A DNA stretch of 64,000 bases from a bacterium (GTDB lineage Bacteria > Zhuqueibacterota > Zhuqueibacteria > Zhuqueibacterales > Zhuqueibacteraceae), in the NCBI GenBank assembly GCA_023150945.1, contig JAKLJX010000001.1, positions 310,001-374,000 of the forward strand, given 5' to 3'. Both the position numbers and the translations under genes were made by a program. The notes under the pieces were generated by a model. That model did no database searches. It was not told the DNA's origin and saw only the letters and a program-made list of their open reading frames with translations. This document shows, in pieces, positions 43,026 through 51,983 of the stretch (position 1 is the first letter of the stretch; each line of letters starts with the position of its first letter).

Positions 43026-43232
43026 CGTCCCGAGAATCTTTGTTTCGTTTGCACACATTTGACTATTGACACCCTACGCCAGATTTCGGACGAGCTGAAA
43101 CCCGCAGCCCGCGGGCAGCAATAAGACCGATTGGTAACCTGTTGTCTTGCACGATGTATCCACTGCCACTGTCATCCAGCCAGGATCTTGTTGAGATTTG
43201 GGCACACTGCCGTGTCATTCACATCAGAAGCT

Positions 43233-43291
43233 CACCGCCGAGACGCAGAGAAAGGCCTTTTTGAGGTAGCAACTCTGCACTCTCCGCGGTG
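43233..43291. repeat. Short inverted-repeat element (CACCGCCGAGACGCAGAG type)
   Basis: CACCGCCGAGACGCAGAG at 43233-43250 and the complement of CACCGCGGAGAGTGCAGAG at 43273-43291 form imperfect terminal repeats. A related sequence (CACGCAGAGATGCAAAG) begins at 61644. Confidence 0.55.
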
Positions 43292-43355
43292 CAAGCGTTT
43301 GCTTGGTGGGCAAGAATCTTTCAGAATTCTATTCTAGCTTTGCGCGCCCTATGGC

Positions 43356-44102
43356 CTAGCGCGCAGTTGCCCCCTCCGCAGCCGGCACGGTCACGCTGCT
43401 GATGAATGCCAGCACCCGCGCAAAGATCTCTTCGCGATCATGATCCACCGTCAACACATGATAGGAATTCGTGACGATCAGTTTGTCCACCTGCGTTGAT
43501 TGCACCCGCTGGAGCAAATACTCGAGATTACTCACTGGTATGGTGTGATCTTCCACGGCATGCACAGCCAGCAACGGCGCTGTGATGCGAGCCAGCTCGG
43601 CGCGCACCAGCCGCATCAATCGCAATGCCGGCTTGGCCGCCGCGATGGGATAGGATTGATAACTCCGCAGCAGGGCTTTGCCGGCGCGATCCTTCACATC
43701 CGGGCCCGCGGCTTTGCGGCGGATGTAGTTGAAGGGCGAGAGCAGATGCACCGTGGCGGTGGCCCACCAGGAAAGCTTGAGTGCAGGCGCGAGCGCCACC
43801 ACGCCCGCCAAATCGAAGTTGGCTGCCAGATGCAAAGCCAGTGTGGCGCCCAATGACAGGCCGATGGCCACTTGTTGCCGGGTGATCCGGCGAATGTCCT
43901 GCAGGCCTTGTTCTGCGGCGACCAGCCAATCGTGATGGGAGACGTGGAGCAAATCGCGGGGATGAGTGGCATGCCCGGGCAAACGCGGGGCGCGAACCGT
44001 AAAGCCCTTTGCGGCAAGCAATGCTGCCAACCCTGCCATTTCCTGGGGGCTGCTGGTGAATCCGTGAAGCAACAAACATCCGATTTCATGCGGTGGCATC
44101 AT
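43356..44102 (-). CDS. Alpha/beta hydrolase (carboxylesterase/monoglyceride-lipase type)
   Basis: 248 residues, the size of Est30-like esterases. The oxyanion-hole segment is CLLLHGFTSSPQEM, the nucleophile elbow is AIGLSLGATLAL (GxSxG), the acid is in AVHAVEDHTIPVSN and the base His in TNSYHVLTVDHDR. APRLPGHATHP is a typical cap-side loop. It is cytoplasmic; the substrate is probably a medium-chain ester or monoacylglycerol. Start ATG 44102, or 44099 immediately after. There is no Shine-Dalgarno; instead a promoter -10 ends seven bases upstream, implying a leaderless mRNA. Confidence 0.92.
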   Translation of the reverse strand: MMPPHEIGCLLLHGFTSSPQEMAGLAALLAAKGFTVRAPRLPGHATHPRDLLHVSHHDWLVAAEQGLQDIRRITRQQVAIGLSLGATLALHLAANFDLAGVVALAPALKLSWWATATVHLLSPFNYIRRKAAGPDVKDRAGKALLRSYQSYPIAAAKPALRLMRLVRAELARITAPLLAVHAVEDHTIPVSNLEYLLQRVQSTQVDKLIVTNSYHVLTVDHDREEIFARVLAFISSVTVPAAEGATAR

Positions 44103-44109
44103 CGCCGGC

Positions 44110-44138
44110 AATATATCATCTCATGAGGCAAAAGTCAA
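44110..44138 (-). promoter_or_regulatory. Promoter giving a probably leaderless transcript
   Basis: On the minus strand TTGACT (44138-44133), a 17-base spacer, TATATT (44115-44110), then GCCGGCG and the ATG at 44102. With usual spacing, transcription would begin at or one base before the A of the start codon. Confidence 0.75.
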
Positions 44139-44253
44139 CCGTGTGGCTGCCGGCCACCAGCCCGCGAACGCAACGACTGGGCGGAAATTTCCTCCGCACC
44201 GAAGTCATGAGCGGGATCGGCCGGCGCGCCGCGTCCCGGCCGATCCGCACCAT

Positions 44254-45288
44254 TCAAAACACAAAGGCAAAGGTGAAGCGATGGGCCTGACTCAGGCGGC
44301 CCAAATCGGAATAGGCATAGTCCAGCCGCAGGCGATAACTGGAATTGGGATAGTGCAGATCCAGGCCGCCGCCCAAGGTCGGGAAAAACGCCTGGTTGTC
44401 GGGATCATCGATGTTGTCGGCGTTGGTGAGGGCACGGAAGCCACCGCGCACAAAGACGAAACGATTCAACGAATATTCTCCGCCGACGCAGAAGCCGGGC
44501 GCAACATCGCGATAGTCAAAGTAATCGACGTTGGCGACCAGCGCCTGCTGCTCAAACCGAAATACGTCCAGTGAGACGCCCAGCCGGAATACCAGTGGCA
44601 GCGGCCAGGCCTCGGTTTCCAAACGGGCCGGTGTTTCATCAGGATTCGCGCCCTGACCGGGAGCGACGTCCACGCGGATGAGTTGCTCGCGGCCTGCCAA
44701 TTGCATTTTGCTGCCAAAATGCGAAATCGACATGCCGATTTTCAAACCGCGAAAATTAGTTTGATAGAGCGTGCCGAAATCGAGCGCGAAACCATGCGCC
44801 TTGGAATTGGCCACGGTTTCGCCGACATATTTGCCCTGCAGGCCGATGGAGAAACGATCGGTCAAGCGTTGCGCATAGGCCAGCCCCACCGCGAGATTGC
44901 TGCCGCCAAAGCTGATGCCGGTGCCGTCCGGCGCTTCCGGCGTGGTTTCTTCGAGGTCGCCCATGCTCAAGGCGTTCACGCTCACCGCCACCGTGGTGTT
45001 TTCCTGCAGCGGCAGGTTGGCGGCTACGGAAATGAGATTGACGTCGAGGATCCAATCGGTGCGGGCGACCATCAGTTCGCGCTGGCGCAGATCCGCCAGC
45101 CCCGCGACATTCCAAAAAATCGTGGAAATGTCACTGGCCTGCGCCACGTAGGCGCCGGCCATGGCTTCCGCCCGGCTGCCCACGCCAATCTTCAAGAAAT
45201 TCGCGGCCGAGGTGCCGGCATTGTCGAATTGCGCCAGTGCCAGCGCCGGCAGCAGCACCAGAGCCAGGAACAAGGATCGGTATTTCAT
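44254..45288 (-). CDS. PorV/PorQ-like (UPF0164) outer-membrane beta-barrel protein
   Basis: 344 residues. ATG 45288 follows GGAGAAC and begins a signal peptide (RSLFLALVLLPALALAQ). The mature N-terminus NAGTSAANFLKIGVGSRAEAMAGAYVA is the hallmark of the PorV/UPF0164 family found with type IX secretion or related surface export. The remainder alternates amphipathic strands (TTVAVSVNALSMGD; FSIGLQGKYVGETV; LKIGMSISHFGSKM) and ends in FTFAFVF, a barrel-type C-terminal aromatic. PorV shuttles sorted proteins across the outer membrane. Its immediate upstream neighbour is a giant protein with a sorting domain, and the TonB receptor precedes that. Confidence 0.9.
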   Translation of the reverse strand: MKYRSLFLALVLLPALALAQFDNAGTSAANFLKIGVGSRAEAMAGAYVAQASDISTIFWNVAGLADLRQRELMVARTDWILDVNLISVAANLPLQENTTVAVSVNALSMGDLEETTPEAPDGTGISFGGSNLAVGLAYAQRLTDRFSIGLQGKYVGETVANSKAHGFALDFGTLYQTNFRGLKIGMSISHFGSKMQLAGREQLIRVDVAPGQGANPDETPARLETEAWPLPLVFRLGVSLDVFRFEQQALVANVDYFDYRDVAPGFCVGGEYSLNRFVFVRGGFRALTNADNIDDPDNQAFFPTLGGGLDLHYPNSSYRLRLDYAYSDLGRLSQAHRFTFAFVF

Positions 45289-45382
45289 ATGCACGTTCTC
45301 CAGAGCGAGAATTCCAAACCGCCGGTCAGGCGCGGTGTTTTTCTATTGAGAAAACGCCGCCGCCGCGCCACGCCCGCCTGCT

Positions 45383-48286
45383 TCATTTCACCACGGCAAA
45401 CTTGCCCATGGCCTGCTGGCCGTTCGGCAGGGTGATATGATAGAAGTAGATGCCGAACGAAATCTCCTGGTCGTTGTAGGTGCGCAGGTTCCACGGTTCC
45501 ATCGAGGTGCCGTTGGTGTGCGCGATGGTTTTGACCAATTCGCCGGCAAGGTTGTAGATGCGAATGGTGCATTGCACCGGCAGGTGGCGGAACTGAATTT
45601 CCTTGTTGATCAACGTCGTTTCGAAGACTGAAGCGACACGATAGGGATTGGGCACGACGCGCACCGCTGCCAAATCCGCGGTCGTGGCCTCGGCTCCTGC
45701 CGCGCTGGTGGTGATTTTGAAAGCATCTTCACTTTGAAAGGGATGGGTCAAATAGGCGCGCGCCACGTCACCGGTTTGCGGCAGCACCGCTTCGCCCTCG
45801 ACGGGCGCACTCAGCGTGATCTTCCAGGTGAAGCGGTCGCGGCCGGCCACCTTCTCGCGGATGGTCATCTCATCGCCGCTCGTCCACTGCCGGCGCATCT
45901 CCGGCGTCGAATCACTGCTCGCCTGGGAGAGAAAGAAATCCACCTGCACCGGCGCGGAGCGGTCGTACACATTCCAAATCTCAAAAGGCACCGCAATGGC
46001 GGGATTGGCGCCGAGCTGCAATGAAGTGTCGCCGGCAGCCGTGAAGCGGACTTCATAATCGCCCTCGTTGAGGGCCTGCTGCGGCCGCATGCTGACGGTG
46101 TAGTTGGTCGCCGCGCGCTGGTCGGTGTTGCCCACAAAGAAGCCGGCCAGCCGTGTATTCAAAACATTGTCGGGATCATTCAGTACGCGCAAACGGATGC
46201 CGTTGAACACCGGAATCGTCTCTTCGCCGTTGACGGCGGTGACGTTGCTGAGCACGGTTTCGCCGGCCTGGTTGGTGAGGTTGAACCGCAAGCCGCCGGC
46301 CGTGCTTTCGAATTTCAGCGTGTACTCCTGCGAGATGACCGCCACCTCATTGATCAATTCCAGCAGGAGGTCGCCGGTGCCGTGGCCACTCACGCGCTCC
46401 GGACCGGTGAGCTGCCCGGGCTTGAAGCCCGCCACCCGCGGCAGCGGCACCACCGCTACGGTGTTGTCACCCGGGAAATTGGGATTGTTCTTGCGCGAAT
46501 TCTCCAGCGGCGGCACCGGAATGCCGCTCGGATCATTGGGATTGACTTTGAATTCATCGCGCGAATCGTAGGCGGTCACGGCATACCAGTACTCATAGCC
46601 GTTGATGACGTTATTATCGACGTATTTGTGCGCCAAACCGGTGTTCGAGCCCAAAGTCAAATAAGGCGACAGCGGGTCGATGCCGGTGATGTCGTCATTC
46701 AAGTCGAACTGCGCCAGCGGCACATACGCGACCACCGTGCCGTTGACATCGGTGATGGGCGTGCCCCAGGTGCGGCCGCGGTCATCGCTGCGGAAAATGC
46801 GATAGCCCTGAAACCGGTTGTTCTTGGTAAGGCGATCGCTGCTGCTCTCACTCGGTTCGGCATCCCAATAGAGCGTCACGCTGCCATCGCCGGGCACGGC
46901 GCGCAGCCACGGCTCTTTCGGCGGCTCGGCGGCTTTGTAATCATTGTTGTACAACACCTGCGCGAGCACGGCATTGTTGAGCACGTCGGCGCGGTTGGCG
47001 CCCAGAATATCCGCCAAAACGAAATGCAAGCTCTCGCCCGGCGGCAAGTCAAAGGGACCGGAGGCAAAAACGAAAGTGATGTCCGGGCCGTAGGAGTTGG
47101 GCGTCTGGGTGAAATCATTGGGATGCGGCGCCACGTTGTCGGGCGGTTGAATGCCGAAGCTCAACTCGGCGTAGGCGGCGCGATCGCTTTGCGCTGCCGA
47201 GCTGTAGTCGAACAAGTACATCGTGGTCAAGCCGCGTTGCCGGCCGGTGGCCGGATCAACCGGTGTCTCCAGCACTTTCATCGCGATCCACGGCACGTTC
47301 TTCTCGATGAAGCCCTGCGCCCGGTCATCGCCATCCCACACCAAAACGGTGTTCCACAACAGCGGGTCATGAGTGGGAGAATTGGGCGGAATGAACAGCG
47401 CGAAATCATCAGTCCATTCGTTGGTGCCCTGCTCGGGCGTATCCGGATCGCCGTGCATGCCGATGTACACGTCCTTCAGCGTGTCGGCGCCGATGTTGGT
47501 GACGATCTGCTTCCAGATGATAAAATCTTCATTCAACACGTCGCTCCACTGCAGGCCCCATAGATCCACGCGAATGTTGAGCGGGCCGACGCCGTCATTG
47601 GCGCTGGCGATATTGCCGTCGGCGGGATCGTTGTCGGTCACCACGAAATAGCATTCGCGATCGGCGACGACTTTGCCGTTGAATGAGCCGGGAAAGCGCA
47701 AACCCCGGCCTTCGGAGTGATCCTGGTCGAGCGGCTGCTCGATGTTGAAACTCAACTTGGTGATGCCGTCGGTGTACGGATCGCGCGGCCAGTTTGCCGG
47801 CCAGCTTTGCGGTACATCGCTCATCGCAATGCCGAGGTTTTCTTCGTCAATGACTTTGCCGGCGTCATAGCCCGGCAGGGGTTGGTATTCTTCTTCATGA
47901 TCGCGCGCCGCGCCGCGCGTGCCGATCGCCACGCTCAGGCCGCGCGGCGTGCGGCCGCCCACCATCGGCGCCAGCGTCCAGTAGTAGGTCAAATCGCCGC
48001 CGGCCGGCCAAAGATGGTTGAGGCCCCAGCGGTCATAGCCCAGCACCGCACCGTTGGAGAGACGCACCACCAGCTTGCCGACGTCCATCACGCTGCGCTT
48101 GCGATCGATGAACGCTTCCGGCTTCGCCAGCGCGCGCAAGGGTTGCAGCCCGCGCGCCGGCGCGAGCACTTGATCGAAAAACTCACGCTTGGTCATGCCG
48201 GGTGCTTGCGCGTGCGCCGGCGGTTCGGCCAGCGGCCACAGCACGGTGAGCAGGAGTGGAATCAAACTGTATTTTTTGAGATTCAT
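45383..48286 (-). CDS. Large secreted surface protein with C-terminal sorting domain
   Basis: 967 residues from ATG 48286 (GAGAGGG upstream). A signal peptide (KKYSLIPLLLTVLWPLAEPPAHA) is followed by about 480 residues I cannot assign (GKLVVRLSNGAVLGYDRWGL; LWGLQWSDVLNEDFIIWKQI; GESLHFVLADILGANRADVL). A fibronectin-III-like stretch (GSVTLYWDAEPSESSSDRLT; RIFRSDDRGRTWGTP; EYWYAVTAYDSRDE) follows, then beta-rich modules. The last 90 residues, AVRVVPNPYRVAS, QCTIRIYNLAGELVKTI and GIYFYHITLPNGQQAMGKFAVVK, form a T9SS type A/FlgD-like sorting domain. Proteins of this shape occur widely in KSB1/Calditrichota-type genomes; function unknown. Encoded between a TonB receptor and a PorV-like protein, it is the probable cargo. 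Confidence 0.88.
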   Translation of the reverse strand: MNLKKYSLIPLLLTVLWPLAEPPAHAQAPGMTKREFFDQVLAPARGLQPLRALAKPEAFIDRKRSVMDVGKLVVRLSNGAVLGYDRWGLNHLWPAGGDLTYYWTLAPMVGGRTPRGLSVAIGTRGAARDHEEEYQPLPGYDAGKVIDEENLGIAMSDVPQSWPANWPRDPYTDGITKLSFNIEQPLDQDHSEGRGLRFPGSFNGKVVADRECYFVVTDNDPADGNIASANDGVGPLNIRVDLWGLQWSDVLNEDFIIWKQIVTNIGADTLKDVYIGMHGDPDTPEQGTNEWTDDFALFIPPNSPTHDPLLWNTVLVWDGDDRAQGFIEKNVPWIAMKVLETPVDPATGRQRGLTTMYLFDYSSAAQSDRAAYAELSFGIQPPDNVAPHPNDFTQTPNSYGPDITFVFASGPFDLPPGESLHFVLADILGANRADVLNNAVLAQVLYNNDYKAAEPPKEPWLRAVPGDGSVTLYWDAEPSESSSDRLTKNNRFQGYRIFRSDDRGRTWGTPITDVNGTVVAYVPLAQFDLNDDITGIDPLSPYLTLGSNTGLAHKYVDNNVINGYEYWYAVTAYDSRDEFKVNPNDPSGIPVPPLENSRKNNPNFPGDNTVAVVPLPRVAGFKPGQLTGPERVSGHGTGDLLLELINEVAVISQEYTLKFESTAGGLRFNLTNQAGETVLSNVTAVNGEETIPVFNGIRLRVLNDPDNVLNTRLAGFFVGNTDQRAATNYTVSMRPQQALNEGDYEVRFTAAGDTSLQLGANPAIAVPFEIWNVYDRSAPVQVDFFLSQASSDSTPEMRRQWTSGDEMTIREKVAGRDRFTWKITLSAPVEGEAVLPQTGDVARAYLTHPFQSEDAFKITTSAAGAEATTADLAAVRVVPNPYRVASVFETTLINKEIQFRHLPVQCTIRIYNLAGELVKTIAHTNGTSMEPWNLRTYNDQEISFGIYFYHITLPNGQQAMGKFAVVK

Positions 48287-48385
48287 GGCACCCTCTCTTG
48301 AAGCCAGGTCGAAACGCGTGTGGCAGGGAAGCAGCAACCGATCGTGGCTTTCCTGCGGTTATGCCGAAGTCCCGCCGTACGGCCT

Positions 48386-51160
48386 TCAGAATTCCACCTG
48401 CAATCCCAGTTCGACGTGGCGCGGCGGCCCAAAGAAATAAGGCCGTTCTTCGTTTTCCACGCTGATACCGGGCACCGTGCTTTGGTAGGGAGTGCCGGTG
48501 GTTTGAAAGACGTTGATGACGTTGCGCTTGTCGAACACATTGGTGAGGTCGGAGAACAACTCGAAATGAAGATTTTGCCAGAAGAATTCCTTGGACAGCC
48601 GCACGTCCACCGTGCCGGTCCAGGGCTTGCGCGCGCTGTTGCTTTCCTCGAGCAGGCGGCCGCGGGCATCCACTGGTGAATAGGGCAGGCCGCTGCCGAA
48701 ACGGCCGTAAATGTTCACGCCCCAGTTGCGCGGCTGGCGAATATCCACCACGAAGCTGAGCGTATGCGGTTGATCCCAATCCATGGTGATCGATTTCTTC
48801 GGTGGAATCTCCTGCAGCACGGATTGGTTGATGTACTCGTTGTAATGGGTGAACTCGCTGGCCGAATTGCCTTCGGCGCGCGAGAAGGTGTAGGCCACAC
48901 GGCCGGAGAAATTGTGGCTGAAGCGTTTTTCGAGCGTCACTTCGACGCCGCGGGCGTTGGCATAGTCCTCGTTCACGAAGGTGAAATAATCCTGCGGCGT
49001 GGCGTCGGCGAAGTAGATGGTCGAGACATAGTCGAAGATGTCTTTGTAGTATACCGTCACATCGCCGGCGAGATCATCCGCGATTCGTACTTTGGTGCCG
49101 AGTTCATAAACGGTCGAGCGCTCCGGCTTGAGGTTGGGATTGCCCACGATGAAATGATCGGCGATTTCGGGCACGGCGGTGGATACGCCAAAGTTCAAGC
49201 CGCGGTAGAAGAAATTGTAATCGGGATTTTGCGTGAACTGGCCGTAGGCAAAATGCAGCACGGCGCGGTCGGTGACGGGGTAGCCGAAGCCCAGGCGCGG
49301 GCTGAAGTGGATTTTCTTCTTGGCCTTCTCGATCACCCGGTTGGCGGTGAGATCGCGCTTCGATTCGACATAGTCGCTCTTGGGATCCAGATAATCCCAG
49401 CGCAGGCCCAGGTTGATCACCATGTCCTGGAATTCCATCTTGTCCTGCAGATAGACTGCGGCCTGCAGCGGCTTGAAGCGGTAGTAGGTGGTGATGTCAT
49501 AGGTGTTGAGGCTGCTGACGATGTGGTTGCGCAAATCCAGACGCTTGAATTCCGTGCCGAGTTTGAGCTGGTGATGCGCCGAGACCTGCGAGGTCATGTC
49601 GAAGTTGAGGCTCTGCGTCCACGAGCGGTAACCCTGGGTGAAATCGTCATCGGAGAGCACCACCACCGTGTCGCCCGCGGCGGTGTAGTCGATATAGGCG
49701 CCGTAGAATTCATAATTGGACTGGCCGCCGAAGGCGTCGCTCACCGCGCGCGGCACGACCAGTTGATCGTAGGGTTTGCCCGGGCCTTCGCGTTCCCACA
49801 GCCGGAAATCGCCCAGACGCACGGTGTAGAAGGTGCTGGTCGAGAGCGCGTGGTTCCAGGTCACGCTGGTGAGCGCGCTCTGTGTGTGAATGCGGCTGGC
49901 GTTGTTGGGCAGCGCTTTGAAGAGATGGTTGTAGTTCTTGTATCGCTGATCGGTAAGCGCCACCCCGAAGATGAGTTTCGTGGTCGTCGTGGGCGTGAAC
50001 GTGAGCTTGGCGTTGCCACGATATTGAAAGTTGAAGGTGTTGTTGTTGTGATAGTGCACCGCGCCGGCCTTCTGCACCTGCGGCGTGGTGCCGGGCGCGG
50101 CGCGCTCACGCAGCAGCGGCACGCCGTTGACGACTTCGAGGTAGTATTCCGGCAATTGCACAAAGCCGTCTTCGTCCAGGTAGAGAATCGCCAGCGAATC
50201 CGGACGGCCAAACACCCGGGCCTCCTCCGGCAGCACGCTCTTGGTGACGTTGAGATAGGTGTTGGTGACGTGGTGATCGAAGGAGGTGTAGAAGCGGAAC
50301 TTGTTGCCGAGCATCGGCACCGGCCCGCCGAGCGAAAACTCCTGGCGGCGCGTGTGCCAGTTGTTGTGTTTGATGTCACCGAGCTTGCCGATCATCAGCT
50401 CATCGGTGGCGTAGCGCAACAGGCCTTCATACTTTTGGCCGCCCTCTTTGGTCACCAGGTTGATCACGCCGGAAAGCGCTTCGCCGTATTCCGCGTTGAA
50501 GGTGCCGGTGAGCACGGAAAGTTCTTGAATGCCGTTGCGCGTCACGTCTGAGCCCAGCCCGCCGTAGAGCGCATCTTCCACATAGAAGCCGTCGATCATG
50601 TAACCGAGCTGTCCGCCGCGGCCGCCGCGCACGTGAATGCCGCCGCCCTCCGAGTCATTGACCGCACCGCCTTCGCCCACACCCATCACCACGAAGCCGG
50701 CGGTCTGCACCATCGCGCCGGTGAAGGAGTTGATCGCGGCGGCGGTGATCTCCTCGCCGCGCACGATGTTCTGCGTCGCGGTCACGTCCTTCTGCAGCAA
50801 CGGCCGCTCCGCCACCACTTCGACGCCCTCACCCAGCTCCAGCACTGTCGCGCTCATGGCGAAATCGATTTCAGTGGTGAGGTCGGCGCTGACGCGCACG
50901 TTGGTGATTCTCTGCTCGGCATAGCCCATCATGCGCGCCACCAGCGTGTATTGTCCGGGCGGCACGTTCAGAATGTAGTAGACGCCCTTCACAGCGGTGG
51001 CGGCGCCCAGGCTCGTGCCTTCGAGCAGAATGCTGGCGCCCAGCAGCGGCTCCCTGGTTTCCCGGTCAATCGCGCGGCCGGATATTTTGCCGACTGTGCC
51101 GGCGGTCAGTGCCAGCGGCAGCAGCAGGAGGAGGAGAAGGGGCAGTATGACTTTTTTCAT
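48386..51160 (-). CDS. TonB-dependent outer-membrane receptor with N-terminal CarboxypepD-like domain
   Basis: 924 residues starting at ATG 51160 after GGAGG. A signal peptide (KKVILPLLLLLLLPLALTAG) is followed by a carboxypeptidase-regulatory-like domain (residues about 24-105: ISGRAIDRETREPLLGASIL; PPGQYTLVARMMGYAEQ). The plug (about 115-245) has RPLLQKDVTATQNIVRGEEI, GGIHVRGGRGGQLGYMIDG and FNAEYGEALSGVINLVTKEG. The remaining 680 residues are barrel strands with aromatic girdles, ending DVRLSKEFFWQNLHFELFSD and HVELGLQVEF. It is SusC/RagA-like in its N-terminal domain, but no SusD-like lipoprotein gene accompanies it. First gene of a three-gene unit with the sorted surface protein and PorV-like protein. 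Confidence 0.93.
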   Translation of the reverse strand: MKKVILPLLLLLLLPLALTAGTVGKISGRAIDRETREPLLGASILLEGTSLGAATAVKGVYYILNVPPGQYTLVARMMGYAEQRITNVRVSADLTTEIDFAMSATVLELGEGVEVVAERPLLQKDVTATQNIVRGEEITAAAINSFTGAMVQTAGFVVMGVGEGGAVNDSEGGGIHVRGGRGGQLGYMIDGFYVEDALYGGLGSDVTRNGIQELSVLTGTFNAEYGEALSGVINLVTKEGGQKYEGLLRYATDELMIGKLGDIKHNNWHTRRQEFSLGGPVPMLGNKFRFYTSFDHHVTNTYLNVTKSVLPEEARVFGRPDSLAILYLDEDGFVQLPEYYLEVVNGVPLLRERAAPGTTPQVQKAGAVHYHNNNTFNFQYRGNAKLTFTPTTTTKLIFGVALTDQRYKNYNHLFKALPNNASRIHTQSALTSVTWNHALSTSTFYTVRLGDFRLWEREGPGKPYDQLVVPRAVSDAFGGQSNYEFYGAYIDYTAAGDTVVVLSDDDFTQGYRSWTQSLNFDMTSQVSAHHQLKLGTEFKRLDLRNHIVSSLNTYDITTYYRFKPLQAAVYLQDKMEFQDMVINLGLRWDYLDPKSDYVESKRDLTANRVIEKAKKKIHFSPRLGFGYPVTDRAVLHFAYGQFTQNPDYNFFYRGLNFGVSTAVPEIADHFIVGNPNLKPERSTVYELGTKVRIADDLAGDVTVYYKDIFDYVSTIYFADATPQDYFTFVNEDYANARGVEVTLEKRFSHNFSGRVAYTFSRAEGNSASEFTHYNEYINQSVLQEIPPKKSITMDWDQPHTLSFVVDIRQPRNWGVNIYGRFGSGLPYSPVDARGRLLEESNSARKPWTGTVDVRLSKEFFWQNLHFELFSDLTNVFDKRNVINVFQTTGTPYQSTVPGISVENEERPYFFGPPRHVELGLQVEF

Positions 51161-51630
51161 TAGGCCCTCCGAGAATATGGTGAAATGGGTGACGCTGGTT
51201 GACGCAGCTTGTGGTCACGGATGAAGTGCACACGACCTGGCGATAGCAGCAAATCCGAATGTCATCACAGTGCCTGGACCGTATTGAACCGGATTGGCGG
51301 GAATACGTCCTTGGGCGCGCCTGTCCTCGCGGGCAATAGGCACGACCGCGGCCACTGGCCGCCAGAGCATCCTTGAATTGATATGATAAAAATCTACGGC
51401 GTTGTCGTCTGCAGGCCAATCCGCACGGCAGTGCTGGTCGAAGCAGCGGGAATCTACAGGCCGTGAGGGATGGGTAAGGGTGGGACAAAATCCGGCTCGA
51501 ACCGGCGCACGACTGCCAAATAGCGCTTCAAGATAAGAATCTAGTCCAGAGTGTCAAGAGCCGGTTGGGGCACAAGTGTCAAGCCAAGAAATGTGAGTAG
51601 CTTCGGCTGTTGCGGAGCGCGTCAAGCGGA
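51161..51630. other. Upstream region of the TonB receptor, no gene seen
   Basis: It carries the GGAGG ribosome site of the receptor at its edge. I find no consensus-like promoter and no gene. From about 51571 the outer arm of the palindromic element described next begins (GTGTCAAGC). Confidence 0.45.
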
Positions 51631-51773
51631 GTCCCGTAGGGACGCTCGAGGGTAGCCCACCAATTCATTGGTGGGAAAACTGGTTCAATCGCCCCTGGCG
51701 GGACTAAAAAATGGAAGATTCCCTCCAACCCAGTGATGAATCACTGGGCTACTTCAGGATGTCCCTGCGGGAC
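51631..51773. repeat. REPIN-like doublet of palindromic repeats
   Basis: Two units in inverted orientation. The left unit (51631-51675) is GTCCCGTAGGGAC, a spacer, GTAGCCCACCAATTCATTGG and TGGG. The right unit, read on the minus strand from 51773, is GTCCCGCAGGGAC, a spacer, then GTAGCCCAGTGATTCATCAC and TGGG. Each contains its own small hairpins (GTCCC/GGGAC; CCCACCAAT/ATTGGTGGG). Inverted GTGTCAAGC sequences lie outside at 51574-51582 and 51792-51800. This is the layout of REPINs/MITEs. Confidence 0.75.
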
Positions 51774-51941
51774 AATTTCACGATTCCTAGCTTGACACCG
51801 ATGGCCGGTTGGGGGCCGGACGCTCAGGATCTTTTGAATTTTTCACTGTCGTTTTGCAGGCGCTGTTTCGCCATTTCGGCTTCGTCGGCCAGCGCTGGCG
51901 ATGGGCACTCAATGGAATGATTGGCGTCGCAGCCCCCCCAC

Positions 51942-51972
51942 AAAAAAACGGGAAGTGCGCGCTTCCCGTTTT
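51942..51972 (-). terminator. Intrinsic terminator of the NfeD/slipin operon
   Basis: On the minus strand AAAACGGGAAG (51972-51962), loop CGCGCA, CTTCCCGTTTT (51955-51945) and then TTT. It is a perfect 11-bp stem running into a T-run, 11 bases after the slipin stop. Confidence 0.85.
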
Positions 51973-51983
51973 CTGGACAGACA
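51970..51983. repeat. TCTGGACAGACACT repeat end
   Basis: The outer end of the dispersed inverted-repeat family lies here, exactly between the slipin stop codon and the terminator hairpin. The same 14 bases occur at 6146-6159. Confidence 0.55.

Larger units (their letters stand above)
42856..43355. other. Gene-free stretch with two inverted repeats
   Basis: It contains a near-perfect 20-bp hairpin at 42980-43025 and an inverted-repeat element at 43233-43291. No gene is supported; short frames lack ribosome sites. Confidence 0.55.
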
